Assembly (NCBI RefSeq): GCF_050908995.1
Contig: NC_135122.1
Location: 155,001 to 219,000 of the forward strand
Reading direction: 5' to 3'
Origin: Andrena cerasifolii
Taxonomy: Eukaryota > Arthropoda > Insecta > Hymenoptera > Andrenidae
Length of the DNA: 64,000 nt
In this document: in pieces, positions 30,783-40,800 of the stretch
Layout: every line of letters starts with the position of its first letter
Numbering within the stretch: the stretch's first letter is position 1
The notes under the pieces: generated by a model
Seen by the model: only the letters and a program-made list of their open reading frames with translations
What the model was told of the DNA's origin: nothing
The model's database searches: none
Translations under genes and position numbers: made by a program

Positions 30783-33700
30783 TTAGTCCATCCGTATAAA
30801 GGCTAGTTTCAGTTTGTTTACGTGAACTATCTTTACTTTGTTAATGCCTATTATTATCTCAGCTGTGAAATCATTGAACACTCTGGCCACTTCGTAAGGG
30901 CCCACCCATGCAGAATCGAATTTGGATGTTTTAGGTTCTCTGACTAAATAAACATGATCTCCTGGATTAAATTTACACGGGTTAGCATTTTTGTCATAAT
31001 TTAATTTACTTTTTTGTTTTGCCTTTTCTAAATTTTCGGCCGCTGTCGCCTGAGTGGTAGTAATCTTTAAGAATAAGTCATCTAAGTATTTAATAAATGT
31101 TCTTGGAATTTCTTGTTTAGCAAACTCGGAAGGGATTACAGCTTTAAGGCCAAATACAAGTTCATGTGGCGTGAACCCAGTGGCTTCATGAACAGAAGTA
31201 TTGTAGGAGAAAATGCCAAATCGGATCCAGTCGTCCCAGTCATTTTGAGTGCAATAATGCTTAAGATAGTCTACAAAAACGCGGTGAGCTCTTTCAAGCG
31301 ATCCTAGTGATTGTGGGTGAAAGGCCGTAGAAGTGATTTTTTGAATTTTGAAAATTTTACAGACCGTACCCATGATTCTACTAACGAAGTTACTACCCTG
31401 ATCGGTATGGATTGCTCTAGGGCAACCAAACCGGCTGATGAATTGTTCGGCAAGAGTTAATGCTACGGATATAGAGTCAGTATTAGAAAGCGGTATAGCA
31501 TCGGAATACTTGGTCAAGTTATCTTGAAATGTTAATAAATAACGATTTCCTTTTTTTGTAATCGGTAAGGGACCCACAATATCCATTTGAACCTTCTCAA
31601 ATGCTCTTTTGGGTGTATCCGTAATTTTCATAGGTTGCTTTGTTTTAGGGACGAGTACTTTATTCTTTTGGCAACTGGGACAAGTGCGTATAAAGTCAGT
31701 AATCTCCTTCTCCATCCGCGGCCAATAAAAATTTTCCCTTACCCGTTTAAACACTTTAGTTATCCCTTGATGACCGCCTACTGCAGACTCGTGGTGCTCC
31801 CGTATAATGGATGATGTGTCAAAAGAAGAAGGAATTGTAATTTCTCCAGTACATATTGTAATAATATACTGTGAATCATTAAAAGTTTGTTTTAAAAGAT
31901 TTTCGAGAATGTTCCAAGAGACGGGTTCCAAATTATTGTCGGCCTTCGAGATGCTAATAGTCAAAATATTCTGGGTTTGCATGAGGTGCTTGAGAGCTGC
32001 TAAGCAAGAAGTTAGATGATCAAGGTTCTGTATTTCCATGGGGTTAGTTTTGTGGAATAGATGAAAGGTAAGGTAAGTTCCACCTGGAAAAACCATTGCA
32101 TTTCCTACGTTAACCTGATAAGGTTGCATTTGTGAAACGGAAAATTTGCCATGATTTAGTAAGTCTTTGGTTGTGCGGGAAAAAACATGATAATCACTTG
32201 AGAGGAAATTCACAAGATTATCCCTTCGCATATAAAGGTAATCTTTGCAAAAGTTTATACTGGGAATTTCGAGGTGATGAGGTATGGATGAATCTGTAAT
32301 TGTCGAAGTTAAGATCTTGACATATGGATTGATTTTCGTTGAAGTCGACTTTACGGAGGATTGCGTCTCCTCTCCCGTTAACACAGTCACGGACGGCCAT
32401 GAGGTTGGCCCCACAAGCTTACGCTGGGAAACCATATCCTCCCCCGCCAACATGACACCACATTCCCCAGACGACAGAGCCGCTGATCCGTTCCTCCTCA
32501 CGGATCCAGGGGTTACCAACCTGAGCGGAGTCTTTTGACAGAAGACCTTCCCGTTAGCCAACAGGCCAGGCAGAGCCCTGGCACCCGCGTCCTCGAGGAT
32601 ACGCACATCCTCTTTCCTAAGGCACGGGGATACTTGATGCCCTTCACCGCAGTCCATCAGCTCCATCAAGTGTGCCATATCCCCGGTGCCTTCAGAGAGC
32701 AATCCTCCTCTCGCTACATTTTCTATTTCTCCTTCATCTGCCGTATGGTACTCGTCGCTGTCGCTGTCTGTAGAGTAGTGGTCTGTATTTGCGTCTTTAG
32801 AATAAATTTCGACTTCATCAACATTGCGTAATTTACCATATGTTAAAAAAACTTTGGCTAAAGCCTGCTCATTTCTTTCTGTTGTAGGGTCACTTTCGTC
32901 CTCGTCGTTAACTCTCTCGGCATCTACAGGCGGCGGATCGTTGGGCCCTACGACATCCTCCTGCAGCTGCCCAGAAGAAAACGTGTCGGTTTCGTCTATT
33001 CTGATGTGATGATTTATAGGAACTGTGTCTGTAGAAGACGGGATTTGATCGCACTCAATAGATTTAGAAGGGTTGCGAGATAGGGCATCGGCATTGGAAT
33101 TAGTTTTCCCAGGTTTGTAGACGATGGTATAGTCATATTCATTTAGCTTAATTCGCCACCTCATAAGACGGGAGGTGGGATCTTTTACATTGTGTAACCA
33201 TATTAGTGGTCGATGATCAGTAACTAAAGTGAATTTATTTCCATATAGGTACGGTCGAAAATGTTTAACGGCGAAAACAACAGCTAATAGTTCCTTCTCG
33301 ATGGTGGAATAATTGATTTCAGCTCCAGAAAGAGTTCTCGAAGCGAATGCGATTGGAAGGTCTTTGCCGATTTGACCTTGGCTTAACACAGCTCCAAGAG
33401 CGTAATTAGAAGCGTCTGTCGTGACAATGAAGGGTATTTGGAAATTGGGGAACTGTAAGATAGGTTTGGAACAGATGCTATCCCGTAAATTTTCAAAAGC
33501 ACTTTGTGCATTGTGATTCCAGGTAAGAGGAACGTCTACTTTTAAAAGTTGAGTTAGCGGTTTGGCGATTTTGGCCATTTGAGGAATAAATCGACGGTAG
33601 TACCCGATGAGCCCTAAAAACTGTTTGATATTCTTTTTAGTTTTGGGCACTGGAAAGTTCTTTACCGCCTCAATCTTAGTGGGGTCGGGTTTTACCCCTT

Positions 33701-35180
33701 CTGTTGAAATGACATGGCCCAGATAGGATACCTCACGTCTCAGAAATCGACATTTTTCAGGTTTCAACGTTAAATTCGAATTTTGTAACCGCGCTAGGAG
33801 GTTCCGCAATTTTTGCGAATGCTCCTTCAAAGAATCAGCATAAATAACTACATCATCCATGTATACAAAGAGCTCCACTCCCTGCAGACCGGACAAGACC
33901 AGGTCCATGCATCTCTGAAAAGTGGCCGGGGCATTTTTTAAGCCAAAGGGCATCCTATTAAATTCAAAATGGCCACCAGGGACAGAGAACGCAGTTTTGG
34001 ACCTGGATTGAGCATCCATGGGGATCTGATGGAACCCAGAAGCCAAATCAAGAACAGTGAAATATTTTGCAGCTCCAAGTTGGTCCAAAATTTCCGTGAT
34101 GTTGGGTAGTGGGTAAGCGTCATTAATGGTTTTATCATTTAGCATGCGATAGTCTATTACCATTCTCCAATGCGGGTTACCTTCCGAATCCGATTTTTTT
34201 GGGACTACCCAAATGGGCGAGTTATAGGGTGAAGCCGATGGACAAATAACATCATTTTTTAGTAAAGTATTTACTTGTTTTTTTATTTCTTCCTTATGAA
34301 TGATGGGGAATCGATATTGTTTCGCGTTAATTGGAATTTCATCGGTTGTTATGATTCTATGTTTCAAGGCACTAGTGGAATTTAATTTATCGGAGGGGAG
34401 ATAAAATTGATTAGGAAATTGGTTCACTATCTCGAGTATGCTAGCTCGCTCTATTTCATTAAGATCATTCAAATCTAAAAGCTTTGCTATTTCAGTTAGT
34501 CTACAAGCGTCGGCCTTTGATTGGTCGGTATTAGATTTTTCCTTTCGAGACTTGCGCGGTACTGATTGGCTCTCTGCAAAAGCTTCTAATTCAACTGGAG
34601 GAATAGTTACATTAATGCTATTAGGAGTGGTATTAATCGCGAAAATTTTGGCAAACCCCTGCTGTTGGGTAACTACTGCTTCTCCGATATAAACACCTGG
34701 GTCTGTTTTGATTTTCCTCACGTAACCCTCTTTAGCCTCCGGATTCTTTACAGCCAGGGCTATTAAACATTTTGAACGGGGAGGTAATTTAAAAGAAAAT
34801 GACGAAAGGAGAAAACGTTCATTGGCAATTTGGAGAGTGTTAGGTTCGTTGTTACCGAATTTTAATATGGCATTTCTATTTTCTAGAAATGGCATGCCCA
34901 ATATACCTGCTTCAGCAATCGGAAAAGATTCATCAACGATTTGGAATTTCACATCTGTATTAAGTATTGAAAGAGTAACCTCACCAAGAGTGTGTAAGCT
35001 TCCCGACTCTATACCGGTAAGGTCATAGGTAACGTTTTTGTTTACTATTTCGCTAGAATTTATACTATTCCGTTTTATAATATTGAGTTGTGAACCCGTG
35101 TCGATGAGAAAGTTAGCGAAATTATTTCGAAAACACCCATGAATTAATTCAATCACTGGTAGATGACTGGATCCTTTCAC
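30783..35180 (-). CDS. pol: Gypsy Pol polyprotein (protease-RT-RNase H-integrase), copy 1
   Basis: 1465 residues without a stop. Domain order: aspartic protease (FLIDTGS, D27), reverse transcriptase with FTVLDLASGFHQIP near 374-387 and catalytic YMDD at 440-443, RNase H (TTDAS, D589; E630; TDHRP, D655), a spacer, then integrase with a zinc part (H1130, H1137, C1167, C1170), catalytic D1200, D1260 and E1296, and a GPYEV segment at 1427-1431. Protease-RT-RNase H-integrase is the Ty3/Gypsy order, and the RT region resembles the 17.6/297 group. The frame lies -1 to gag and its first bases overlap the gag stop; no ATG begins it (the nominal start is GTG), so it is probably made by -1 frameshifting. 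A GC-rich stretch at about residues 823-940 between RNase H and integrase is unusual. Confidence 0.92.
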   Translation of the reverse strand: MKGSSHLPVIELIHGCFRNNFANFLIDTGSQLNIIKRNSINSSEIVNKNVTYDLTGIESGSLHTLGEVTLSILNTDVKFQIVDESFPIAEAGILGMPFLENRNAILKFGNNEPNTLQIANERFLLSSFSFKLPPRSKCLIALAVKNPEAKEGYVRKIKTDPGVYIGEAVVTQQQGFAKIFAINTTPNSINVTIPPVELEAFAESQSVPRKSRKEKSNTDQSKADACRLTEIAKLLDLNDLNEIERASILEIVNQFPNQFYLPSDKLNSTSALKHRIITTDEIPINAKQYRFPIIHKEEIKKQVNTLLKNDVICPSASPYNSPIWVVPKKSDSEGNPHWRMVIDYRMLNDKTINDAYPLPNITEILDQLGAAKYFTVLDLASGFHQIPMDAQSRSKTAFSVPGGHFEFNRMPFGLKNAPATFQRCMDLVLSGLQGVELFVYMDDVVIYADSLKEHSQKLRNLLARLQNSNLTLKPEKCRFLRREVSYLGHVISTEGVKPDPTKIEAVKNFPVPKTKKNIKQFLGLIGYYRRFIPQMAKIAKPLTQLLKVDVPLTWNHNAQSAFENLRDSICSKPILQFPNFQIPFIVTTDASNYALGAVLSQGQIGKDLPIAFASRTLSGAEINYSTIEKELLAVVFAVKHFRPYLYGNKFTLVTDHRPLIWLHNVKDPTSRLMRWRIKLNEYDYTIVYKPGKTNSNADALSRNPSKSIECDQIPSSTDTVPINHHIRIDETDTFSSGQLQEDVVGPNDPPPVDAERVNDEDESDPTTERNEQALAKVFLTYGKLRNVDEVEIYSKDANTDHYSTDSDSDEYHTADEGEIENVARGGLLSEGTGDMAHLMELMDCGEGHQVSPCLRKEDVRILEDAGARALPGLLANGKVFCQKTPLRLVTPGSVRRNGSAALSSGECGVMLAGEDMVSQRKLVGPTSWPSVTVLTGEETQSSVKSTSTKINPYVKILTSTITDSSIPHHLEIPSINFCKDYLYMRRDNLVNFLSSDYHVFSRTTKDLLNHGKFSVSQMQPYQVNVGNAMVFPGGTYLTFHLFHKTNPMEIQNLDHLTSCLAALKHLMQTQNILTISISKADNNLEPVSWNILENLLKQTFNDSQYIITICTGEITIPSSFDTSSIIREHHESAVGGHQGITKVFKRVRENFYWPRMEKEITDFIRTCPSCQKNKVLVPKTKQPMKITDTPKRAFEKVQMDIVGPLPITKKGNRYLLTFQDNLTKYSDAIPLSNTDSISVALTLAEQFISRFGCPRAIHTDQGSNFVSRIMGTVCKIFKIQKITSTAFHPQSLGSLERAHRVFVDYLKHYCTQNDWDDWIRFGIFSYNTSVHEATGFTPHELVFGLKAVIPSEFAKQEIPRTFIKYLDDLFLKITTTQATAAENLEKAKQKSKLNYDKNANPCKFNPGDHVYLVREPKTSKFDSAWVGPYEVARVFNDFTAEIIIGINKVKIVHVNKLKLAFIRMD

Positions 35181-36547
35181 TTGGATTTTGTAACAAGCTC
35201 GCTGGGTTTGGCGCTGGCAATAAGGGGCTCGCTCCGTGTCGCGCCTTTCCGCGGAGTCGATTTGGAGTTTAAATTATTCGAACGAGGATATTCGCTGCGA
35301 GGTTGCAAGGTATTTGAATTCCGCTTTTTAAAACAATTCATTTCTGTATGGCCACTTTTCTTACAGAATCCGCATCGAATTCCTATATGATTTCTAAATC
35401 TTGTTTCATCTCTCCCGACAGGTTGACCAGATGGGCAGTGATAGCTGAGGTGACCGGTCTGTTTGCATCGGAAACATGTGCGGTCTTCGCGGGTCTTATG
35501 ATCGGTAAAATCAGCTTTAAAGATTTTTGCGCTCTGAATAAACGACCTTGAATGCTCAACAAACTCTGAATTCAAATTATTTGCAATATCAATTGCGGAC
35601 TCAAGATTTGGTATCTTTTTGTTGTCATTTTCTCGGCTTAAATAAAATCGAATGGTGTCATTAGAAATACCTTTGATAAAGCTAAGCATGGCAGTATTTT
35701 TTAATAAATCATTAACTCCTATCAGTTGCTCTGAGTTATATATATCTTTTGCGGTTTCAAGTCCGCCATTTAGGATTTCACTTACTCTTGTCCCGAATAC
35801 ATCTACCGGTTCGTTAACATTTTGGTGCAATTGCATCAATTGAGAATTTAAACTATGGACGTTAAATGACCGAATATAAAATCGTTTCAGAAGTGCAAAT
35901 AGTTCATCTAATGTCTCGGGTTCTTTGCTATTGGACAACACTAGTTTAGCGTGCCCTTCGATCTTGTTTCGAATTAAAAAAAGTAAGTTCTCATGGTCTT
36001 CAGGTTTAACTTTTGAATTTAATAGTCTACACTGTTTAATAAAATGAATTAAAGAAATAGATTTCCCGTCAAATTTGGGAATTGAATCTTTTATAAGTTT
36101 TAATGAAAGATGGGGCTTGGACGGAACAGAGTTTTGTTGCATGATGATATTTGCAGAATTGAGTTGAGCATTCAATTGAGAGGAGCTTATGGTCGGGTGA
36201 TTTATTCGGGCCGGTGTAAGATTCAAATTTTGAAGTTGCGCCGTGTTGATTTGAGGCTCGCAAACGATCGGAGCGGCCACAATCGGACAAATTTGAGATT
36301 CGCCAACGATCGGAGCGGCGTTCACGATCGGACCAGGTAATTGACTAATCGGTTCGGTAGAATTGATAGGGGTGCTTGTTTGCGCCGGTGCAAGGAAACT
36401 CAATTCTAAAGATTGCGAACTATTTTCGAGACTATCCGAGCGCATTATTTCCGTGGGTATGTCTTCCACGTCAAATTCTCGTAATCTACCTGAGCGAAGT
36501 AAGCGCCTTTTCCTTAGTTTTAGCATTTTTCTAGGATCTCGCAACAT
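35177..36547 (-). CDS. gag: Gypsy Gag, copy 1
   Basis: From the ATG at 36547 the protein has 456 residues; the frame is open upstream to 36769 but without another ATG, so this start is chosen. A capsid-like region (FIKQCRLLNSKVKPEDHENL and FALLKRFYIRSF) lies in the middle. Two nucleocapsid zinc knuckles follow: CFRCKQTGHLSYHC (358-371) and CGFCKKSGHTEMNC (392-405). The C-terminus is basic. Gag forms the particle and binds the RNA. The gene starts about 360 bases inside the 5' LTR edge (36910) and its stop overlaps the pol frame by a few bases. Confidence 0.88.
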   Translation of the reverse strand: MLRDPRKMLKLRKRRLLRSGRLREFDVEDIPTEIMRSDSLENSSQSLELSFLAPAQTSTPINSTEPISQLPGPIVNAAPIVGESQICPIVAAPIVCEPQINTAQLQNLNLTPARINHPTISSSQLNAQLNSANIIMQQNSVPSKPHLSLKLIKDSIPKFDGKSISLIHFIKQCRLLNSKVKPEDHENLLFLIRNKIEGHAKLVLSNSKEPETLDELFALLKRFYIRSFNVHSLNSQLMQLHQNVNEPVDVFGTRVSEILNGGLETAKDIYNSEQLIGVNDLLKNTAMLSFIKGISNDTIRFYLSRENDNKKIPNLESAIDIANNLNSEFVEHSRSFIQSAKIFKADFTDHKTREDRTCFRCKQTGHLSYHCPSGQPVGRDETRFRNHIGIRCGFCKKSGHTEMNCFKKRNSNTLQPRSEYPRSNNLNSKSTPRKGATRSEPLIASAKPSELVTKSK

Positions 36548-36891
36548 TTTAATAATACGATATTTAACGACCGGACGAATTACAATTTGAACGGTTGAAC
36601 AGTAACGAATGATTAAACAATTGCGAACAATTAAACAGTAACGAACGATTAAACAGTAATTCTTATTTCTCACAGGGATCTTGAGCGATGAAGTCCTGAT
36701 CCAGGCGTCGTTGTCTCCACGAATGCGCGTGACCTTGGGGAAAATAGCTGCACGGCCGCCCGAAGTCACCCTCTCCGAAATTCATCCACGTTTCCGCGTT
36801 CCTGGGGAAACCGTGCGAAAACCCAGGAAGGAGAAGCTGCAATCGCGAGGACCTCTTGAACTGCGTCCACGAGCCGACGAAAAGGATCCCA

Positions 36892-36909
36892 CCGCTGTCA
36901 CCAAAATTT
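36892..36909 (-). other. Primer binding site region, copy 1
   Basis: On the coding strand, a few bases after the LTR (36910), the sequence AAATTTTGGTGACAGCGGTG starts the internal region. TGGTGACAGCGGTGGGAT has the TGG expected for pairing with a tRNA 3' CCA end. The tRNA species is not certain. Copy 2 has the same sequence adjoining 43954. Confidence 0.6.
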
Positions 36910-37570
36910 TGTTGCGTGGCCTTAGGGGAAATAGTAGCCTTCTGGTGGGGAAATCAGGCGCGGGACAACGTCCGTGGAACGCTAAGGCGTTCTGCTCCCT
37001 GGACGCGAATTCTTAGATATAAAATAATAATGTAAAGAAACTATTTGAACACAAACAATTAATAAATTTAATGAACTCAATGAATTTAAACAGTACAAAT
37101 AAGAATTTCGCTAAGTTTATAATTTCACGTCCGTTCACTATCGCTCTCGGGGTTCAAGTGACCTTTTCAAACGCAAACGCTTTTACATCTTTTGTTCTTT
37201 ACAAGATGTCCTTAAAATCTAAGAGCCAATAATATATTTACTAACTAAATTCTCATTGGTGAATCTATTTCCTTCACAGTTATTGATTTTTAGAATCAAG
37301 CGTTTAACAACATTGCTCTGGAATTACATCTAGGAGAAGGGATCAAAGTGCAGTTCATTTATTCAAACACCCGTTTCCAAGCGGGTATTGATTAATTTAT
37401 AATCTTGAAGTTTTCTCATTAAAGAATCTCTAACTATTTTCAAACCCCTCGGGCTTGTGCGAACTTCGCTTTGTTTCCCTTTCCTATTACACTCGTATGT
37501 TCCGTTTTGAACTTCGCGCTTCTAAAGTTTGTGTCGAACGCCGCTAGAGCGAGAATCGCAACTCGCAACA
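36910..37570 (-). repeat. Shared middle LTR of tandem Gypsy
   Basis: 661 bp. It acts as the 5' LTR of the left copy and the 3' LTR of the right copy. It has no target duplication: element-internal sequence joins both edges, which is the mark of a tandem. Confidence 0.9.
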
Positions 37571-37826
37571 CCTCCCTCCTTATATAAAAGGTGTTCTCTA
37601 TGAGAACAGCTTTTTAAAATTAAAGAAGCATTCAAACATGGATCGTCGCATCGTTTCAAGCATCATTTCTGAGTTTCCTTCTTCTCACCTTCCCACAGTA
37701 GCCGAGCTACTCGGTCCACCCGGGTTTCCATAGAAAGGTAAGTTAAAGGACCCAATAGATTGCTTGGCACGTTACATGTAGTTTACAGTGAAACAATTAA
37801 TCGTCTAAAATTCTAAACAGTTAACA

Positions 37827-40800
37827 TTAGTCCATCCGTATAAAGGCTAGTTTCAGTTTGTTTACGTGAACTATCTTTACTTTGTTAATGCCTATTATTA
37901 TCTCAGCTGTGAAATCATTGAACACTCTGGCCACTTCGTAAGGGCCCACCCATGCAGAATCGAATTTGGATGTTTTAGGTTCTCTGACTAAATAAACATG
38001 ATCTCCTGGATTAAATTTACACGGGTTAGCATTTTTGTCATAATTTAATTTACTTTTTTGTTTTGCCTTTTCTAAATTTTCGGCCGCTGTCGCCTGAGTG
38101 GTAGTAATCTTTAAGAATAAGTCATCTAAGTATTTAATAAATGTTCTTGGAATTTCTTGTTTAGCAAACTCGGAAGGGATTACAGCTTTAAGGCCAAATA
38201 CAAGTTCATGTGGCGTGAACCCAGTGGCTTCATGAACAGAAGTATTGTAGGAGAAAATGCCAAATCGGATCCAGTCGTCCCAGTCATTTTGAGTGCAATA
38301 ATGCTTAAGATAGTCTACAAAAACGCGGTGAGCTCTTTCAAGCGATCCTAGTGATTGTGGGTGAAAGGCCGTAGAAGTGATTTTTTGAATTTTGAAAATT
38401 TTACAGACCGTACCCATGATTCTACTAACGAAGTTACTACCCTGATCGGTATGGATTGCTCTAGGGCAACCAAACCGGCTGATGAATTGTTCGGCAAGAG
38501 TTAATGCTACGGATATAGAGTCAGTATTAGAAAGCGGTATAGCATCGGAATACTTGGTCAAGTTATCTTGAAATGTTAATAAATAACGATTTCCTTTTTT
38601 TGTAATCGGTAAGGGACCCACAATATCCATTTGAACCTTCTCAAATGCTCTTTTGGGTGTATCCGTAATTTTCATAGGTTGCTTTGTTTTAGGGACGAGT
38701 ACTTTATTCTTTTGGCAACTGGGACAAGTGCGTATAAAGTCAGTAATCTCCTTCTCCATCCGCGGCCAATAAAAATTTTCCCTTACCCGTTTAAACACTT
38801 TAGTTATCCCTTGATGACCGCCTACTGCAGACTCGTGGTGCTCCCGTATAATGGATGATGTGTCAAAAGAAGAAGGAATTGTAATTTCTCCAGTACATAT
38901 TGTAATAATATACTGTGAATCATTAAAAGTTTGTTTTAAAAGATTTTCGAGAATGTTCCAAGAGACGGGTTCCAAATTATTGTCGGCCTTCGAGATGCTA
39001 ATAGTCAAAATATTCTGGGTTTGCATGAGGTGCTTGAGAGCTGCTAAGCAAGAAGTTAGATGATCAAGGTTCTGTATTTCCATGGGGTTAGTTTTGTGGA
39101 ATAGATGAAAGGTAAGGTAAGTTCCACCTGGAAAAACCATTGCATTTCCTACGTTAACCTGATAAGGTTGCATTTGTGAAACGGAAAATTTGCCATGATT
39201 TAGTAAGTCTTTGGTTGTGCGGGAAAAAACATGATAATCACTTGAGAGGAAATTCACAAGATTATCCCTTCGCATATAAAGGTAATCTTTGCAAAAGTTT
39301 ATACTGGGAATTTCGAGGTGATGAGGTATGGATGAATCTGTAATTGTCGAAGTTAAGATCTTGACATATGGATTGATTTTCGTTGAAGTCGACTTTACGG
39401 AGGATTGCGTCTCCTCTCCCGTTAACACAGTCACGGACGGCCATGAGGTTGGCCCCACAAGCTTACGCTGGGAAACCATATCCTCCCCCGCCAACATGAC
39501 ACCACATTCCCCAGACGACAGAGCCGCTGATCCGTTCCTCCTCACGGATCCAGGGGTTACCAACCTGAGCGGAGTCTTTTGACAGAAGACCTTCCCGTTA
39601 GCCAACAGGCCAGGCAGAGCCCTGGCACCCGCGTCCTCGAGGATACGCACATCCTCTTTCCTAAGGCACGGGGATACTTGATGCCCTTCACCGCAGTCCA
39701 TCAGCTCCATCAAGTGTGCCATATCCCCGGTGCCTTCAGAGAGCAATCCTCCTCTCGCTACATTTTCTATTTCTCCTTCATCTGCCGTATGGTACTCGTC
39801 GCTGTCGCTGTCTGTAGAGTAGTGGTCTGTATTTGCGTCTTTAGAATAAATTTCGACTTCATCAACATTGCGTAATTTACCATATGTTAAAAAAACTTTG
39901 GCTAAAGCCTGCTCATTTCTTTCTGTTGTAGGGTCACTTTCGTCCTCGTCGTTAACTCTCTCGGCATCTACAGGCGGCGGATCGTTGGGCCCTACGACAT
40001 CCTCCTGCAGCTGCCCAGAAGAAAACGTGTCGGTTTCGTCTATTCTGATGTGATGATTTATAGGAACTGTGTCTGTAGAAGACGGGATTTGATCGCACTC
40101 AATAGATTTAGAAGGGTTGCGAGATAGGGCATCGGCATTGGAATTAGTTTTCCCAGGTTTGTAGACGATGGTATAGTCATATTCATTTAGCTTAATTCGC
40201 CACCTCATAAGACGGGAGGTGGGATCTTTTACATTGTGTAACCATATTAGTGGTCGATGATCAGTAACTAAAGTGAATTTATTTCCATATAGGTACGGTC
40301 GAAAATGTTTAACGGCGAAAACAACAGCTAATAGTTCCTTCTCGATGGTGGAATAATTGATTTCAGCTCCAGAAAGAGTTCTCGAAGCGAATGCGATTGG
40401 AAGGTCTTTGCCGATTTGACCTTGGCTTAACACAGCTCCAAGAGCGTAATTAGAAGCGTCTGTCGTGACAATGAAGGGTATTTGGAAATTGGGGAACTGT
40501 AAGATAGGTTTGGAACAGATGCTATCCCGTAAATTTTCAAAAGCACTTTGTGCATTGTGATTCCAGGTAAGAGGAACGTCTACTTTTAAAAGTTGAGTTA
40601 GCGGTTTGGCGATTTTGGCCATTTGAGGAATAAATCGACGGTAGTACCCGATGAGCCCTAAAAACTGTTTGATATTCTTTTTAGTTTTGGGCACTGGAAA
40701 GTTCTTTACCGCCTCAATCTTAGTGGGGTCGGGTTTTACCCCTTCTGTTGAAATGACATGGCCCAGATAGGATACCTCACGTCTCAGAAATCGACATTTT

